Position numbers and translations under genes: made by a program. The notes under the pieces were generated by a model. That model saw only the letters and a list, made by a program, of their open reading frames with translations. It ran no database searches and was not told the origin of the DNA. Below, piece after piece: positions 41,955 through 54,624 of a stretch of 64,000 nt of DNA; position 1 is the stretch's first letter, and every line of letters begins with the position of its first letter. The DNA lies in contig NW_013651677.1 in assembly GCF_000499385.1 (NCBI RefSeq), positions 1-64,000 on the forward strand, in the 5' to 3' direction. The DNA comes from Eimeria necatrix. Lineage: Eukaryota > Apicomplexa > Conoidasida > Eucoccidiorida > Eimeriidae.

Positions 41955-44900
41955 CTTCGCTGGCTGGCTGATACACGGCTTGCTAGCGGGGCAGTTTGTC
42001 GGTCTAAGAGCTGATTATGCAAACTGCAGCGGTTGAGTGGACGGTGGCTTGCGCCTACTTCCAGGTTGCTGCGCTGCTGAGCACGCTCAAGGCTCGTCCG
42101 AAGCTAGACAGCGGCCACGTCCTGCAGATCCACGACCCTAGGAGAGACAAAGCAAATAATGTATCTAAGTCTCAGCTCAATGTCACCCGAGCTGCACAGG
42201 CAGGCGAGGCCCCCACGGACGCCCACCAGCGACTGGGCCAGTGACGCGCCGACTAGGACTCGAAAAGAGGAGCAACACGGTATTGCTTAGAATTCTACGG
42301 TGGGGGGACGAAGACACTGCTGCTGCTGCTGCAGCTGCTGCCGCTGTTGCTTCTGCGTCCTTCCCCGCCGGCCTGGCCACAGCCGAGAGACCGCCGGAAC
42401 CGCTCTCCCCGTTCTCTGTGGCTGCAGAGCCAGTCTGCGTTTGAATATAAATTCAAATGAAGTCAATCAATATCTTTGAAGGAAAATCGCAAGAGAAAGA
42501 GCCAAGAGAAACGCGAACGAGCCACGCACACAGCAGACCCGCCTTCGGCAGCCTCGCCGGCCGCGCGCAAAGTGAAGGCTGCTGGGTGTATTTGGCGTCA
42601 GAACAGAGTAAATAATCCCCAAAATATATGAAATAAGAGCGCTTGCTGCTGCCGATAAACGCGAGACTTCCCGTTTACCCCCCCCCAGTCTCTCCCGTTG
42701 CATCAGGTGGGTGCGGTTGTTGTGAACCCAGCCAGAGGCCCCTGCTTTAGCGATGATGGCTTCTTTGTGCCCATGCCGGCTTGTGGCTCCTTCTGTAGAG
42801 CTTTAATATTTAAACTTTTGTCTGCATTTTAATATTTCTGTTATGCCTAGCTGCGCAACAGTAGGTTTGGGAGAGCTTATGCGTGGATGTAGGGGCCACA
42901 TGAGGCAGCAATTAGACGAAAAGTGTGAAGTTCTGGGCATGTAGATACACAAAGAGGAATGATGAGTTGTCCCTCCCACGCAGTAGGATTTTTAAACTGA
43001 GTTGCAGTGGCAGGAGCAGCGGCGTCTCTCAGTACGTTCAGAGCCTTCTTGCATATTAGGTTAACCCTGGCTGTGTAGCGTGGCTGCACTGGTAGCATGC
43101 CAAAACCCAGGAAGGAAATCGCGTAGAAAAATATCTCTAGTGATTCCTGCTTACAAGCTCTCTTCATGAAACTCTTTGTGGGCGAAGACCCTGGAGCAAC
43201 CGCTCAATGTCGCTACTGAGCCGCGCTCAGGTCACTATGCATGCGTCCTGGAAAGAGCGAAAGTAATGGTTTTTCAGTGTCTACATTACTTAAAGGATCG
43301 CTTTGACTCTGAAGCTGATGGCAAAGCTCTCAAGGTATTTATTCTGTTGCAGAGTCTACTGGGAGTAGGTCCCCGTGGCCTTTTCCGATATTTATGTCCA
43401 TACAGTAATACCCCATGAAAGGACAATACGAGCCAGGGAAGAGACCACCATGGGCACCACTGCGCAAGTAAACAAAATGCAGCGGTTTACATGGGCTTCC
43501 ATTTTGCTGCACCAAATAACGGCCCCGTGGCGGCTGCAAACGGCATGCATGTACGGTTACGCAGGCATAATAATCTATTCGTCCCAGCTAAACCCCACGC
43601 TGCTACGCATGCCACCGCACTAGACAGTGCACTCTTCTAGCACGCTTCCTTAAACAGCTTGCGAAGCCGACACACACACATTTGCCACTGCTGGCTAGAG
43701 TCGCTGTGGCGAGCTGAATCTAGGGAAAATTCTCGGTTCACTAGACCGCAAGGAACGCAAAAAAGTTGCATTTGTGGACATTTGCAGTCTGCCTCGTGCT
43801 TGTTCCATAGCACTGCGATGAGATTAGATACAGTCAACTCACCCTCCATGTGGATAGGCGCAGCTCGTTAGGGCCTCTTCTGTCTAGCCATAAGCCTTCT
43901 GCCCGGAATTGCCTCGTTGATGTGTCTGGCACATGAGTGGGCGACTGAGTGCAGCTGCGGGAGCCATGTCTTCTCTTAGCCCTTAAAAGACCTTTGTGAG
44001 ATAAAGTCAGCGGATCCAAGAAACGCTTTACGTGCTTTCAATGCGAAGAAGCGGAAATGCTTCGAATTGGGCCTTTGTGTTGGGTTAAGACGCCATTATC
44101 TCATGCTGAGGAACACAGCACAGTACATTGAAGGTCCAATTCACGCGCAGAAGCCACTTTTGGTCACTTTGTTATGGAAGAGATCTAGGCGTGCGTGCAG
44201 TATACGCTCGAAGCTGTCTGCTTAAAAGTCTGCTGCCCACAGGACAGCCTTTTCCAGAGACAACCACCTCACTGTGTCAGGGCTTGGGAAGAAGGCTTCC
44301 GTCGATCGCGTATTTCTTTTATGAGTGTCATCTTACTGCCAAGTCAAGTCCTGTGGTCCTGACTGCCACCGCTACTCCTATTTGTGTCCTTTCCTTTGAT
44401 AAGCCCAAAACCCCAGCGGTTTAAATTCGTCTTAGAACTCGCGCTGTAGTAGGAACTGCGGCTTGGGGTGGCGCAGTAGCTGCAGCCGTGCAGTTGCAGA
44501 AGGACGGGGGAAAAACATGCTCGCTTATTTGCCTGTTGCTTTGCGGCCGAAAAAATGGAAAGGATCACGTTCGACGGACGAGGAGTCCACGGCCACTGCA
44601 GCGTAGAGGCCCCAAATCCCCCTTATCTGCACGTTTCTGCCCTTTTGTCGACCTGGGGCATTTTGTAAGCCCAAACGCGTTTCATGAAATGCTGCAAACA
44701 GCACGGGAGAGCCTCTTTTGCCGTTGGAAATTAAAGGGCAGGTGAACGTTGTTCATTTAGGCCACCAGATCCAATCTGCGATTATGATGAGCCTTTTCAT
44801 TGGGGGAGAACAGAACGCCTTATTGGCGCCTGTGGAGCGGCAGTATGAGAATGAGGACTGCTGCTTCTACTGCGTATTGAACGAGTGGCCTTTTGTGGCT

Positions 44901-45526
44901 TGGGCATCGGAGCAAGGATACTGTTGCTTTCGGTTATGCTGCAAAGGATTGCGAGTTACCGTGCAAACCGTTTGTTCGGGAGTGCAAAGCAACAGCTGCG
45001 TCTGCCTGTTGCTGTGAGCCCTACAGTGCGCTGCCTGTGTCACTCCAGCAGCAGCTGCCTGCTGTTGTTGTGAGCCCTACAGGGTGCTGCCTGTGTCACT
45101 CCAGCAGCAACCACCTAGAGCCAGCCAAGCAGCCCAACAGCTTTGCTAGATCGCTGCTGCTGAAGCAATGCAGCTGTTCTGCGCAGCAGATGTGAACTCA
45201 CGGAGCAGCAGCAAGCAATTCTGCAAAGTAGCACTAGTGAATTAGATAAACCAAGTTTACCGAAACCCAAACAGTGATTATGAAGGTGTGAGAGGCGCCG
45301 GCGAAACACAAAGTTGACACACACAGCACAGAGGTAGCTGAAGCAGCACGCTGACGGCCCCACAGGCTGACTGAAGCCCGCCAAAGAGGACGGAATAAAA
45401 CTGACAAGCACCCAGAGGGTACGAAGAAAAGACACAAACAGAGACAAAAAGACGCAAGCTGAATGACAAAGTGCTGTACGCAAGCCTGGGCACAAAAGCA
45501 GCAACAAATTGGCAGTTCTCCCTGTC
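41955..45526. other. Intergenic, no gene recognised
   Basis: The left end should hold the MORN1 promoter and 5' UTR. Short triplet runs occur near 42318-42350. Open frames of up to about 100 codons lack motifs. A two-copy 56-bp tandem repeat is at 45014-45113. The right edge is the 3' flank of the RecQ gene. No RNA gene was recognised. Confidence 0.4.
45014..45113. repeat. Two-copy tandem repeat, unit 56 bp
   Basis: Unit 1 begins at 45014 and unit 2 at 45070, both with GTGAGCCCTACAG. They share TGCTGCCTGTGTCACTCCAG-type sequence and end in a CAGCAG run. There are only a few mismatches. Confidence 0.8.
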
Positions 45527-48500
45527 TTAGGACAGCCACATTGAAGGAAGAACACCACAAACGCCATTACGCCTAAGAGCTGCCAGCCGCCGCCTGTGGG
45601 CCTCGGGGTCCAGCGGAGCTTCAGGGACTCCTGGGGACCCCGATGCCGCTGCCGAGGATTGGACTGACCCCAAGCCTGACAACGCGATGGGTTTGGAGAT
45701 GCACCTGGAAAGGTCAGCAGCAGCTGCTGCTCCAGGGGCTGCCGCTGTACCTGCTGTGCTACTTCTTGCTGCTGCTGCAGTTGCTGCCGGAGCTGCAGCT
45801 GCTGCTGCAGTTGCTGCTGGAGCTGCAGCTGCTGCTGCAGTTGCTGCTGGAGCTGCAGCTGCTGCTGCAGTTGTTGCTGGAGCTGCAGCTGCTGCTGCAG
45901 TTACTGCTGGAGCTGCAGCTGCTGGTGCAGCTGCTGCTGGAGCTGCAGCTGCTGCTGGAGCTGCAGCTGCTGCTGGAGCTGCAGCTGCTGGAGCTGCAGC
46001 TGCTCCTGCAGCTGCGCCTGTAGCCCTTGGTGCTGCTGTGGCACCACCTGCTTCGGTCATTGCAGTTGCAGCTGCTGCTGCGGCGGGTGTCGTACTTGGC
46101 GCTGCTGCAGAAAAGTATGTTGGAGCTTTCCACGTCCCTTCGTCATCTGATTCGAAGCCGTAGAACACGGAAGGACGAACTGGAGCTATTGGAGGCCCAC
46201 TACTCTGTTGCAATGCTGCGCAGTCTCTTTCAGCCGGAGACACACCTCGGGCAGCAGCAGCAGCAGCAGTCATTGCTGCTGCATCACGCAGCAAGCCTGC
46301 TGCCGCCGCATCTGACCGTGCACTTCGCCGTTTGCCTCTTTCTCTCTCGGAGGTTGTAGCGCTGAGGCCTCCGTCCCCCTGAGGGGCAGCAGAGGATGCT
46401 TGGGCGCTCCACGCTACTTCTCTGCACCTAGCAGCAGCGGCAGCAGCAGGATGTGCCTGCTGCTGCTGTTGCTGCTGCAGAAAGTTCATCGTCGCCGTTC
46501 CAGAAAAAAACTGAAGGGGTGCAGCAACAGGCTGTGGGGGGAAGTGATGGGGCTTTTGCTGCCACTTAGAAGCTGGCCCTCCTGGTGCCGCTGCACTTGA
46601 AGTTGTTACTGCTGCTGCTGCTGCTGCTGCTGGTGCAGCGGCGCGTGTAGGCGCCCTTTCCCCATTTCCAGCCTTGCCTTTTGTTCCAGCTGCAGGGGCT
46701 GGGGCCTTGGGCCCAATAGATGGTGCTGCTGCAGCCTCTGATGCTGTTTCTGCTGCTGCAGAGGGAGCTGCTTTTGCTGCTGGCAGCGGCTTCGGAGCAC
46801 CTTTAGGGACGCAAACCCGAATGACAAAGGGGCGGCTCTCGCACAGGAAGTCGTGGGCCACTGGGCCGGGACTGCAGCAGCACCAGCAGCAGCAACAGCA
46901 GCGGCAACCGCACGATAAGCAGCAGAAGGGATACTCCACAGAGGCTGGGGGCCATTGAAGAAGCAGAAGAGACAAAAACAACGGACAGGCAAAAACAAAC
47001 ATTCAGAGAAGCTTAAAAGAAGAGAGCGCGGCCTCTGCCAGACTCAAAAGCATGTCTTTCAAAAGCATGTCTTGGGGGCCAGGGAGGAGTGCAGCAGCAG
47101 AAGAAAGAAGCATCTGAGACAGTCTGAAATGAGGCGTAGACCAACAGAGAAGTAAAACACAAACAGAAAAAAATAGTGCAAGAGAGGGGAAGGAAAGACT
47201 TACAGCAGCACACTGGTCCCGCTGTACTTCCGCCGGCCCTTCACAAACTCCTCCTTCAGAAGAGATCGCCGCAGCATCTCGCTGCAGCAACAGCAGTAGA
47301 AGCAGCAGCGAGGGAGCTGAGCTCTAAAAGACGAAGGCCAAAGAAGAAAAAAAAGGGGACAAAAAGCAACGCAACGGCGCACATGCTCCGGGGCAAACAG
47401 AAGTTGAAAACGTCGGCGAGAATAGAGACTGAGATTGAGTCATGAAAAGAGGCAGACAAAAACACAAAAAAGCACAAACGTGCTAAGAGGGAGGTGAGAA
47501 AAACAAAAGGATGTGCTGTGTGCACCATATGATGACATCAACTTGGTCTGCGCTGAGGTCGCGCAGGGCCCCGTAGCAACTCATGTCTGTAGCCCTGCAG
47601 CCCAGCAGCAACAGCAGCAGCAACACAGAAGGGCAGGCTGCGAATCGAGCAGCAAAAGGTCCTCGGGGTTGCTGCAGCACAAGAAGCAGCTGCAGCAAGA
47701 GAACCAACGCCAGCTTTGTGGGCAAGAATAGCAGCAAAAGAAAGCACCGGCAAAACGAAGTAGCAGCAGAAAGCCGCAGCAACAGCTGGAGGTGGAAGCC
47801 TCAGCAGCAGCAGCAACAGCAGCAGCGAAAGCAACAGCAGCAGCAGTCACTGGAGGCACCCTCTGTCTAGGACTGCCTTGGCGCTGGCACTGCGCGACGC
47901 GAGGCGCAGCAAGCGGCGGGTGAGAGGCTTTGGCTTGCGGCCGTCTCCTGCTGCTGCTGCATCGTGGGCATGCAGCAGCAGCAACAAAACTCTTGCTGCT
48001 TCTGCGGCGTCGACTTCCTAATATGTACACAGAAACAGACGCAGTGGAGAGGTGACAGAAAGCAGCGAATTCACGAGCAAGTGTAGCACAGAAAGTGGCA
48101 GAAGAGGCGAATTGCAAGCAAACACAGCACCAACGTTTACTAGTGAAAACATCATAAAGGCGGCAGGCAGCAAAACAAAAAGGCAGCTATGCACGGGGAA
48201 AGGAGACAAAGGAGACGAGGAGCTGCTATAGAAAAGAATAAAGGAGACGCAAAGAAAGGCACGGAAGCAAACAAACCACAGCACAATGCTAAGGGTCTTT
48301 CTTGCCATACCTCGATGCGGCTGTTCTGCCTTCTCCAGCAGTTGTCACACTGGGCGTTGCAAACTACCGCTGCAGCTGCTGCAGTAGCAGGCTGCGTCTC
48401 CCCCAGAGCCCTCAGCAAAAACGCCCGCCGGCATTCCGTGTCTTCTTCGCAGTAGCGCTGCATCTCCTCTAATCCCCTAGCCTTGAGCGCCTCTTTGGAG

Positions 48501-50108
48501 GGCCCCAACGCAAAGGGCGCCGCCAGCTGCTGCGCTGCGGCCGCCGCTGGGGGGCCCCTGTTCCTGTAGCGGCCTCTGCGGGGGCCCCGCGACGGGGCCC
48601 CCCCTTCTGCATGCAGCTTGTTTATCCGTGTGGCGTCGTGAGGTAGGTAGAAGAGGATGCAGCGGGCGGGCTGGCCATCGCGCCCTGCTCGCCCTATTTC
48701 CTGGTAGTACCTGCGGCAAAAGTAGCAGCAGATGACAGAAAATGCCCTTCTATTTCCGTCAAATATTCAAACAAATGCAAGAATTCAAAATTGAAGTGGA
48801 CGACCAACTCAGATACTGACTCTCTCTATGCTGTCAGGTTGCAGCAAGAGAAAATGGCACACCAACCGAGGCCTGCTAGCAGCACAAACTGCAGCAGCAA
48901 CAAGCAGCAAAAGCAGCAGCAGCAGCAGCACCAAACCTTTCTATTGAGGGCGGCATTGAGTGGTGGAAGACGAAACGAACGTCAGCTCGATCCACGCCGA
49001 GGCCAAAAGCCACCGTGCAGCAAACAACCAACGCGGCCCCGGCCCCCCACTGAGCAGAAACCTGAAGCAGCAGCAGCAGCAAGGATAGCAGCAGCAGCAG
49101 CGACAATAGCAGCAACAGGGGCGGCTGCAGGCAGAAGTTATGCAAGGGCAGATTTTGCATGCGGTGCTGTGAGAGCCGTTAAAAGGCCCTGGGAGTTCGC
49201 AACGGCAACAGACTGGCTGCGAGCTGCGGCAGGAGGCAAAGCAGCAGCAGCAACAGCAGCAAAGCTAAGGCAGAAACGCAGCAGCAAAGGTAATGCCGAA
49301 ATGAGCAGCAGCCAGAGCAGCACAAAAAGCAGCAGTCGCAACGCCGGCAAGAGCAGCAAATCAGCAGCAGCATCCACCCCCTTAGCCATAGCATCGACAA
49401 ACGTCCGCCCGTAGCTGCTGCAGCTGCAGCCAAGCCAAGAGTCACAGCAGCAGCAGCAGCAGAAGCAGCAGCCACAGCAGAAACTAACCTTTGCCCTTTT
49501 ACTGTGCGTCATCTTAGCATGGTAAGGCACTGCGCGGACTCCCCTCTGGCTGAGTTTGGCTGCGAGAGCCTCGCAGTCCTTTGTGGAAAGGCAATAGATA
49601 ATGCCGCAGCAGCCGGCGAGGGGCGGAGAGGAAACTGCTGCAGCAATAAAAGCCACAGTTTCCTTCGTCTTGCGGTGGACCTCCAGAAACAAATTCGGGC
49701 GGTCGCAACTCATGCGAAATGAGCAGCAAACGGAAATGCGCAGCAAAGACAACACGCGGCGCTCCAGCTGCAAAACCCCAAAACAGCACATGTGGAGATG
49801 CAAATAGGGCTACTTCTATACGTATACATATTCGCTTATGCCACATGTGGAGATGTAAATAGGACTACTTCTATACGTATACATATTCGCTTATATGCCT
49901 TTGTGTATACGTATTCTGCATGTATGCATGCGTGCTTGCATGCAAATATATACGTAAAGAAAAATACATAGAATCATATGTGTCTGTACATCCACATGTG
50001 CATCTATACATGTACATGCATATATATATACATATATACACATATTCTATACATGCATCTATACATATACATCTATTTATACACATATATATATATATAT
50101 ATGTATAT

Positions 50109-50150
<42 letters not shown>

Positions 50151-53100
50151 GTGTGTACACACACAGACGTGTACACGTATGTACCTATGCGTATGCATGC
50201 ATGATCATCCCTACATGTATCTTTAGACGTATCTGTAAAAATGATACACATAAGCTTATTTGTACGCATGGAGAAGAGACCCAGCCAGATTTTTGAGTAT
50301 TTAAAAAAGTGAACGCTGATTTGCATCGACAGAAATGCTGATCTAGCGCAGCGATACAAAAAGGAGGGGAAACAGGCGGCAATTGGAAACACAAGACAAA
50401 GACGGAAGAGCCAGTTTTGCGTCTCGTGCATGCAGCCGCAGACAGACAGGCAAAGGCAAAAGGGAGAAAGGCAGCAAGAAAGGAGCAGCAAAGAGACGGA
50501 TGTTCATATTCCTAGAGAAACCCAAAGCCACGCACGCAAATATCGCCAAAAGGCACAGCTGAGGAACAAAGACAAAAAATGGCTTGAACTGCGTCAATTA
50601 CGTTTCATTTTGAAGACATCTGGGTTGTCTTGACACTGGGAAAGGCAGAATCGAAGTGCAGATCCTGAAGCAAATCTTGTTTAAAAAAAGAAGTGAAATT
50701 CACCTCAGGGGAGGCCGACGCAGTGAGAGCCATAATGGGAACACCTCTATATTTTGTCTTCAGAAAGGATACCGACAAATACTCCTCACGAAAGTCCTCG
50801 CCCCATTGAGACACCAAGTGCGCCTGAGGAGCCCGCCACCCTAAACCCTAAACCCTACAGCCCTAAACCCTAAACTGTAAACCCCAAACCCTGAACCCGA
50901 AACCCCAGACCCCTGAACCCTAGACCCTAAACCCTAAACCCTAGAGCCTAAAACCCTAAACCCTAAACCCTAAACCCCAGAACCGAAACCATAGACCCTA
51001 GACCCAAAACCCTACACTCTAAACCCTAAGCCGTAAACCCTGGCTAGGTCTTTGAAGAGGCTGCGCGGCCCTGACCTCGTCAACCACAAACAGGCGAAGA
51101 AGGCGGCGGCTGTGGAGAGCCGCCATGGCCTCGGCTAGCCGCTTAGAACGCGAGAGCCTCTCAGCAGTTATCAGCAGCACTTGAGTCTTGGGGCTTTTGC
51201 TACGGAGGTCTGCATAGACCCGACGCACCTGCAGCCGCAACAGCAGCGGCAGCAGCAGGAACTTTGAGATCGTGCAAGCAACGTAGGGGCGGCCGCAGCA
51301 ACACACTGACACAGCTGCAGGTACAACAGCCGCGGCCCAGGCGCAGTTGTGATCGGCAGCAACAGCGGCATTGACCGTCGCAGCAGCAACTGCAGCGGGA
51401 GCACCAGCAGCAGCTACTGCATAAGCAGCATCAGCAACGAGTGCAGAATCACTAGAAATAGTCGGCAGCAGGAAAGACGTTTAAATGATAAGGCGCAACA
51501 GCAATAGCAGCAAGATCGAGTGAGGCAGCAGCAGCATCAGCGGCCCCGAGGAAGCAGCTGCAGCCGGTGAAGCACGATACGCAGCAGAAAGAACATGAGC
51601 AGCAGGAGCAGCAGCAGTGTCTACAGCAGCTGCAGGGGCTGCAAACCTCAGGCTTAGACAAAGAGGCATCCAGCCTTTCCACAAAAAGACCCTTTTGCTG
51701 CATGTGCCGCTGCTGGTCTTCCATCAGCGCCAGCAGCGGTGACACGACTACACAGACGCCGCCCAGCAGCAGCGCGGCCAACTGGTAGCACAAGCTCTTG
51801 CCTCCACCTGAGCAGCAGTAGCAGCAGCAGCAGCTCAGCAGCCCTCGCAGCTGCAGCAGCAACAAACTTTGCAGCGCCGGGTGTGGCAAGAAAAGGATGG
51901 ACGCAGACTACGGTGCGCCCGATTTGAGTGGTTGAATGCAGCAGCAAACTTGGCAGCAGCAAAAGCAGCTGCAAGATTTGCAGCAACGAGCTTAGCAGCA
52001 AATATAGCGGCAGCAAACTTAGCAACGGCAAGATTCGCGGCAGCACCCTCCCAGCAGCAAATATAGCGGCGACGCTGCAGCGCGGCAACAGCAGCAGCAA
52101 ACTTGGCAGCAGAGACGCTGCAGCGAGTTAACGACAGCAGCGTCACCAGCCTTGCTGACCCGTCGGCATGACGACAAAGGTGTCTTTGCCGCTGCAGACG
52201 GCGGAAATGGCAGGAAGCTGCAGTCCCCTGAGGGAGTCGTGCTTAAATATCTGCGGCCACAAATGCAGCCAACAACGTGCTGCTGCTGCTGTTGCTGCTG
52301 TAACTGCTGCTTTGCTGCTGCTGCTGCTGCAACTCTTTCTGCACTAATAGTTCCTGCTTCCCGCAGCGCGGCTGAAGCGCTTAAACGGTACAGCAGCAAC
52401 GGCAGCAGCAGCAGCAGTGAAGAAGTAGAAGAAATAGAACTCGCCGCAGAGGCTACGCAGGCTCCGGAAGGGATGAAAACGACAGAGCAGGCACGGGCAG
52501 CAGCAAAAGCACGCAGCGCAGCAGCAGCAAAACACGGAATACATGCAACAACTAAACAAAAATGAAAAAGATCATAAATAAATAACAACTAAAGGCGTAA
52601 GAAATAGGTAAGAACATTTGCTGAAAGAAGCCGGAGACAAAGGAGCAGCAGCAGCGGCAGCAGCAGCAGCTTGACAGGCGAATCTGCAGCTGCAGCACCT
52701 GCCTATTTAGCTGGAAAGCCCGCCGGGCCAAAGGCGTGTCCGTGGAGAAGAATGAAGACAGAGATATTTGATGCTGCTGCTGCAGCGCCTTCAGCGAAGC
52801 AGCAGGAAAAGCAGCAGCACCTCCTGCGCTCCACCAGGAGACGAACGCGCAGTAAGCAGCACCTGAGGCAGTGTTGCAGTCAGACGATATGCCCAACTGG
52901 CTGCTGCTGCTGCTGCTGCTGCTAAGGCGGCGGGCGCCGCCCAGCAGGCTGCTGCTGCTGCTGCTGCTGATGCTACTCATGCTGCTGTGCTGGGAAGCGG
53001 AAGATGCCGAACTCGCTTGGGAGGACTGCTGCTTCTGCTGCTGCTTCTGCTGCTGCTTCTGCTGCTGCTTTTGCGGCCGCTGCTGTCGCTGCTGCTGCCT

Positions 53101-54541
53101 CTGCTGCTCATTTGAAGCGACGGACTCGTCGTCTGAGCTGAACAGTGCCTCGCAGTAACTGCTGCTGCTGCTGCGGCGGCGCCGCCAAAGACGGCTGCTC
53201 GGGGTGCCGCTGCTGCTGCTGTTGCAGGGCTTGTCCTTCCCAGCAGCAGCAGCAGCAGCAGCAGCGGATGAAGGCCAACTCTCTCCAAGCAGCGTCGGGT
53301 CTTCATCTGTGTCATCATCATCTGTAATGTCTGCTGCTGCTGCGCCATCTGCTGCTGAGTCTTCAGACGTGACGCTGTCGGCAGCTGCGTCTCCCGTTGC
53401 TGCTGCTGTCCGTCTTGCTGCTGCTGCTGCTGCTGCTGGTTCCTCGTCTGTTTGGTCACTAGGGCTGCTGATGATCCAGTGGGATTCCTCGCCGAGTTTT
53501 GCAGAGGCATTGGTTGTTTCCTCCTCCGAAAAAAGGCGCTCTGATTCCTGCTGCTGCTGCACCTGCTGCTGCTGCTGCTGCTCTTGCTGCTGCTTATCCT
53601 GCTGCTGTTTCTGCTGCCACTCTTCCTCGTGCTGCAGCTCAAGAAATAAGGCTGTATCCGGCGCTGGAAGGGGACGCAGCAAAGGCAGCAGATCTTTTAC
53701 AGATCCCAGCGCAGCCTTCAAGGCTTCCCCCACAGAAGGGTCTGCCCGTGCTGCAGCAGCAGCAGCAGCTGCTGCTGCTGATACTGCTGCTGCACTTGCG
53801 GAGTTCCCTTGATCGTTTCGCCTTACCTTGTTCCTGCTGCCCTGCAGCAGCAGCAGAATCAATCTGGAAAGTTGATTGACAGCAGCTGCTGCCGCTGTTT
53901 GTAGGGCTCCGGCGTCTTCGTTATTGCTGTTGCTGCTGCAGCAGGCTTGGGAAGTGCCGTTGCTGCAGCGAGATGACCCCTGCGAATCGTTGCAAGGCAA
54001 AGTGTTGCTGCTGCAGGCCTCGTGGCTGCTGTCAGTGCTGCTGCTGCAAGCGGCAGCAGCAGCAGCCAGGCGAATTCGTTTGCTATCTGCTCCGCCCTTT
54101 AGGGCATCTACACAATCCGGCGAGCGCTTTTGCTGCTGCTGCTGCTGCTGCTGCGGGCTGGGCTCTCTAGGCGTCGCAGCTGTAGAAGGCGTCGCTGCTG
54201 TTGCTGTTGCTACTGCTGCAGCTGCTGCTGCAGCTGCTGTTCCACTTGCTGCTGCTGCGGAGCAGCAGCCGCTACTCCTGCGCTGCCTCTGCGTGCACTC
54301 TTCAATCTCATCATCGCTGCTGCTGCTGCAGTAGAAGGGCTTGTTCGCGGAAGCAGAAGCAGCACAAGCAGTTGCAGCAGCAGCATTTTGGTTTCTTTGT
54401 GGGTTCAAAGGCGCCTTGCCACTTGCTGCTGTTGAGATGAGCTGCTGCTGGTGAGGCAGCAACAGCCGCTGAAGCCGGAATGCAGGCGACCCAGAAGCAT
54501 CTGCGCGGCTTCCGCTGCTGCTCACTACAGAACACGGGCCA

Positions 54542-54574
<33 letters not shown>

Positions 54575-54624
54575 TCTGCTGCTGGCGCATCTGGTGCCCG
54601 TGTGGGTCGTTGTTGCCTTACCAT
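45527..54624 (-). CDS. RecQ-family DNA helicase, multi-exon, with very large Ala/Gln/Ser insertions
   Basis: ATP-dependent 3'-5' DNA helicase for replication and repair. The N-terminal exon (54624-52699) is low-complexity Ser/Gln/Ala and ends near a PIP-box-like QISLSSFF. Exon 52250-52160 gives [14 protein letters not shown] and VVMPTG, and 51807-51647 completes Walker A and motif Ia ([27 protein letters not shown]). Exon 51228-51076 ends LLRLFVVDE, and 50823-50704 continues [17 protein letters not shown] and IMALTASA, restoring the DEAH box. Further left are DRPNLFLEV and [18 protein letters not shown] (about 49700-49560), [22 protein letters not shown] (about 49050-48950) and [18 protein letters not shown] (about 48710-48650). 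Then come the zinc cysteines [15 protein letters not shown]...CNAQCDNC, an RQC-like winged-helix segment ([12 protein letters not shown], about 47280) and an Ala-rich C-terminus. Introns contain CTG repeats and telomere-like heptamers. Some exons between the named blocks are approximate. GTAAGG follows the ATG directly, so a further upstream exon cannot be excluded. Confidence 0.85.
45765..46015. repeat. 30-bp tandem repeats coding APAATAAAA units
   Basis: Imperfect 30-bp units (CTGCTGCTGCAGTTGCTGCT followed by GGAGCTGCAG on the plus strand) are repeated at least six times. They shorten to 15-bp units toward the right end. On the minus strand they code for A-P-A-(A/T/V)-T-A4-A repeats in the C-terminal tail of the RecQ protein. 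Confidence 0.85.
49787..49896. repeat. Two-copy tandem repeat, unit 55 bp, in RecQ intron
   Basis: Both units begin with CACATGTGGAGATG and contain ACTTCTATACGTATACATAT followed by TCGCTTAT. They differ by about two substitutions. They lie at the left end of a long A/T- and GT-rich intron of the minus-strand RecQ gene. Confidence 0.9.
50084..50146. repeat. (TA)n followed by (GT)n microsatellite
   Basis: Near-perfect TA dinucleotides at 50084-50103 are followed by about eighteen GT dinucleotides at 50110-50146. The tract sits within the same RecQ intron. The surrounding 49.9-50.2 kb is rich in ATACAT/TGTGTA strings. Confidence 0.95.
50839..51041. repeat. Interstitial telomere-like repeats (CCCTAAA)n
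   Basis: About 200 bp of perfect and degenerate CCCTAAA heptamers on the plus strand, equal to TTTAGGG on the minus strand. Variants include CCCTACA, CCCCAGA and CCGTAAA. They fill most of the 252-bp RecQ intron (51075-50824) that separates the VVDE and AHLVSQWG halves of the DEAH box. TTTAGGG is the apicomplexan telomere unit in Eimeria, and telomere-like repeats are known to occur inside Eimeria genes. Confidence 0.95.
52870..54600. repeat. CTG/CAG triplet-rich coding block in RecQ N-terminus
   Basis: Dozens of CTG runs of 4-9 units on the plus strand are CAG-sense in the minus-strand RecQ exon. They are read as poly-Ala, poly-Gln or poly-Ser depending on frame. Acidic Ser-rich islands such as [10 protein letters not shown] and [10 protein letters not shown] between them are non-repetitive and may be casein-kinase sites. 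Confidence 0.85.

Noticed and set aside
45640..46360. Plus-strand Leu/Gln and Ala frames opposite the RecQ C-terminus
   Set aside because: The minus strand has the family-consistent reading (end of RecQ); the plus frames are translation of the 30-bp repeat only.
49871..50491. 206-codon minus-strand frame rich in Tyr, Ile, Cys and Thr-His repeats
   Set aside because: It translates the A/T and GT microsatellites inside a RecQ intron; the flanking helicase exons require this to be spliced out.
50839..51041. Telomere end of a chromosome
   Set aside because: The heptamers are degenerate, only about 200 bp long, and are flanked on both sides by exons of one RecQ gene, so they are interstitial.
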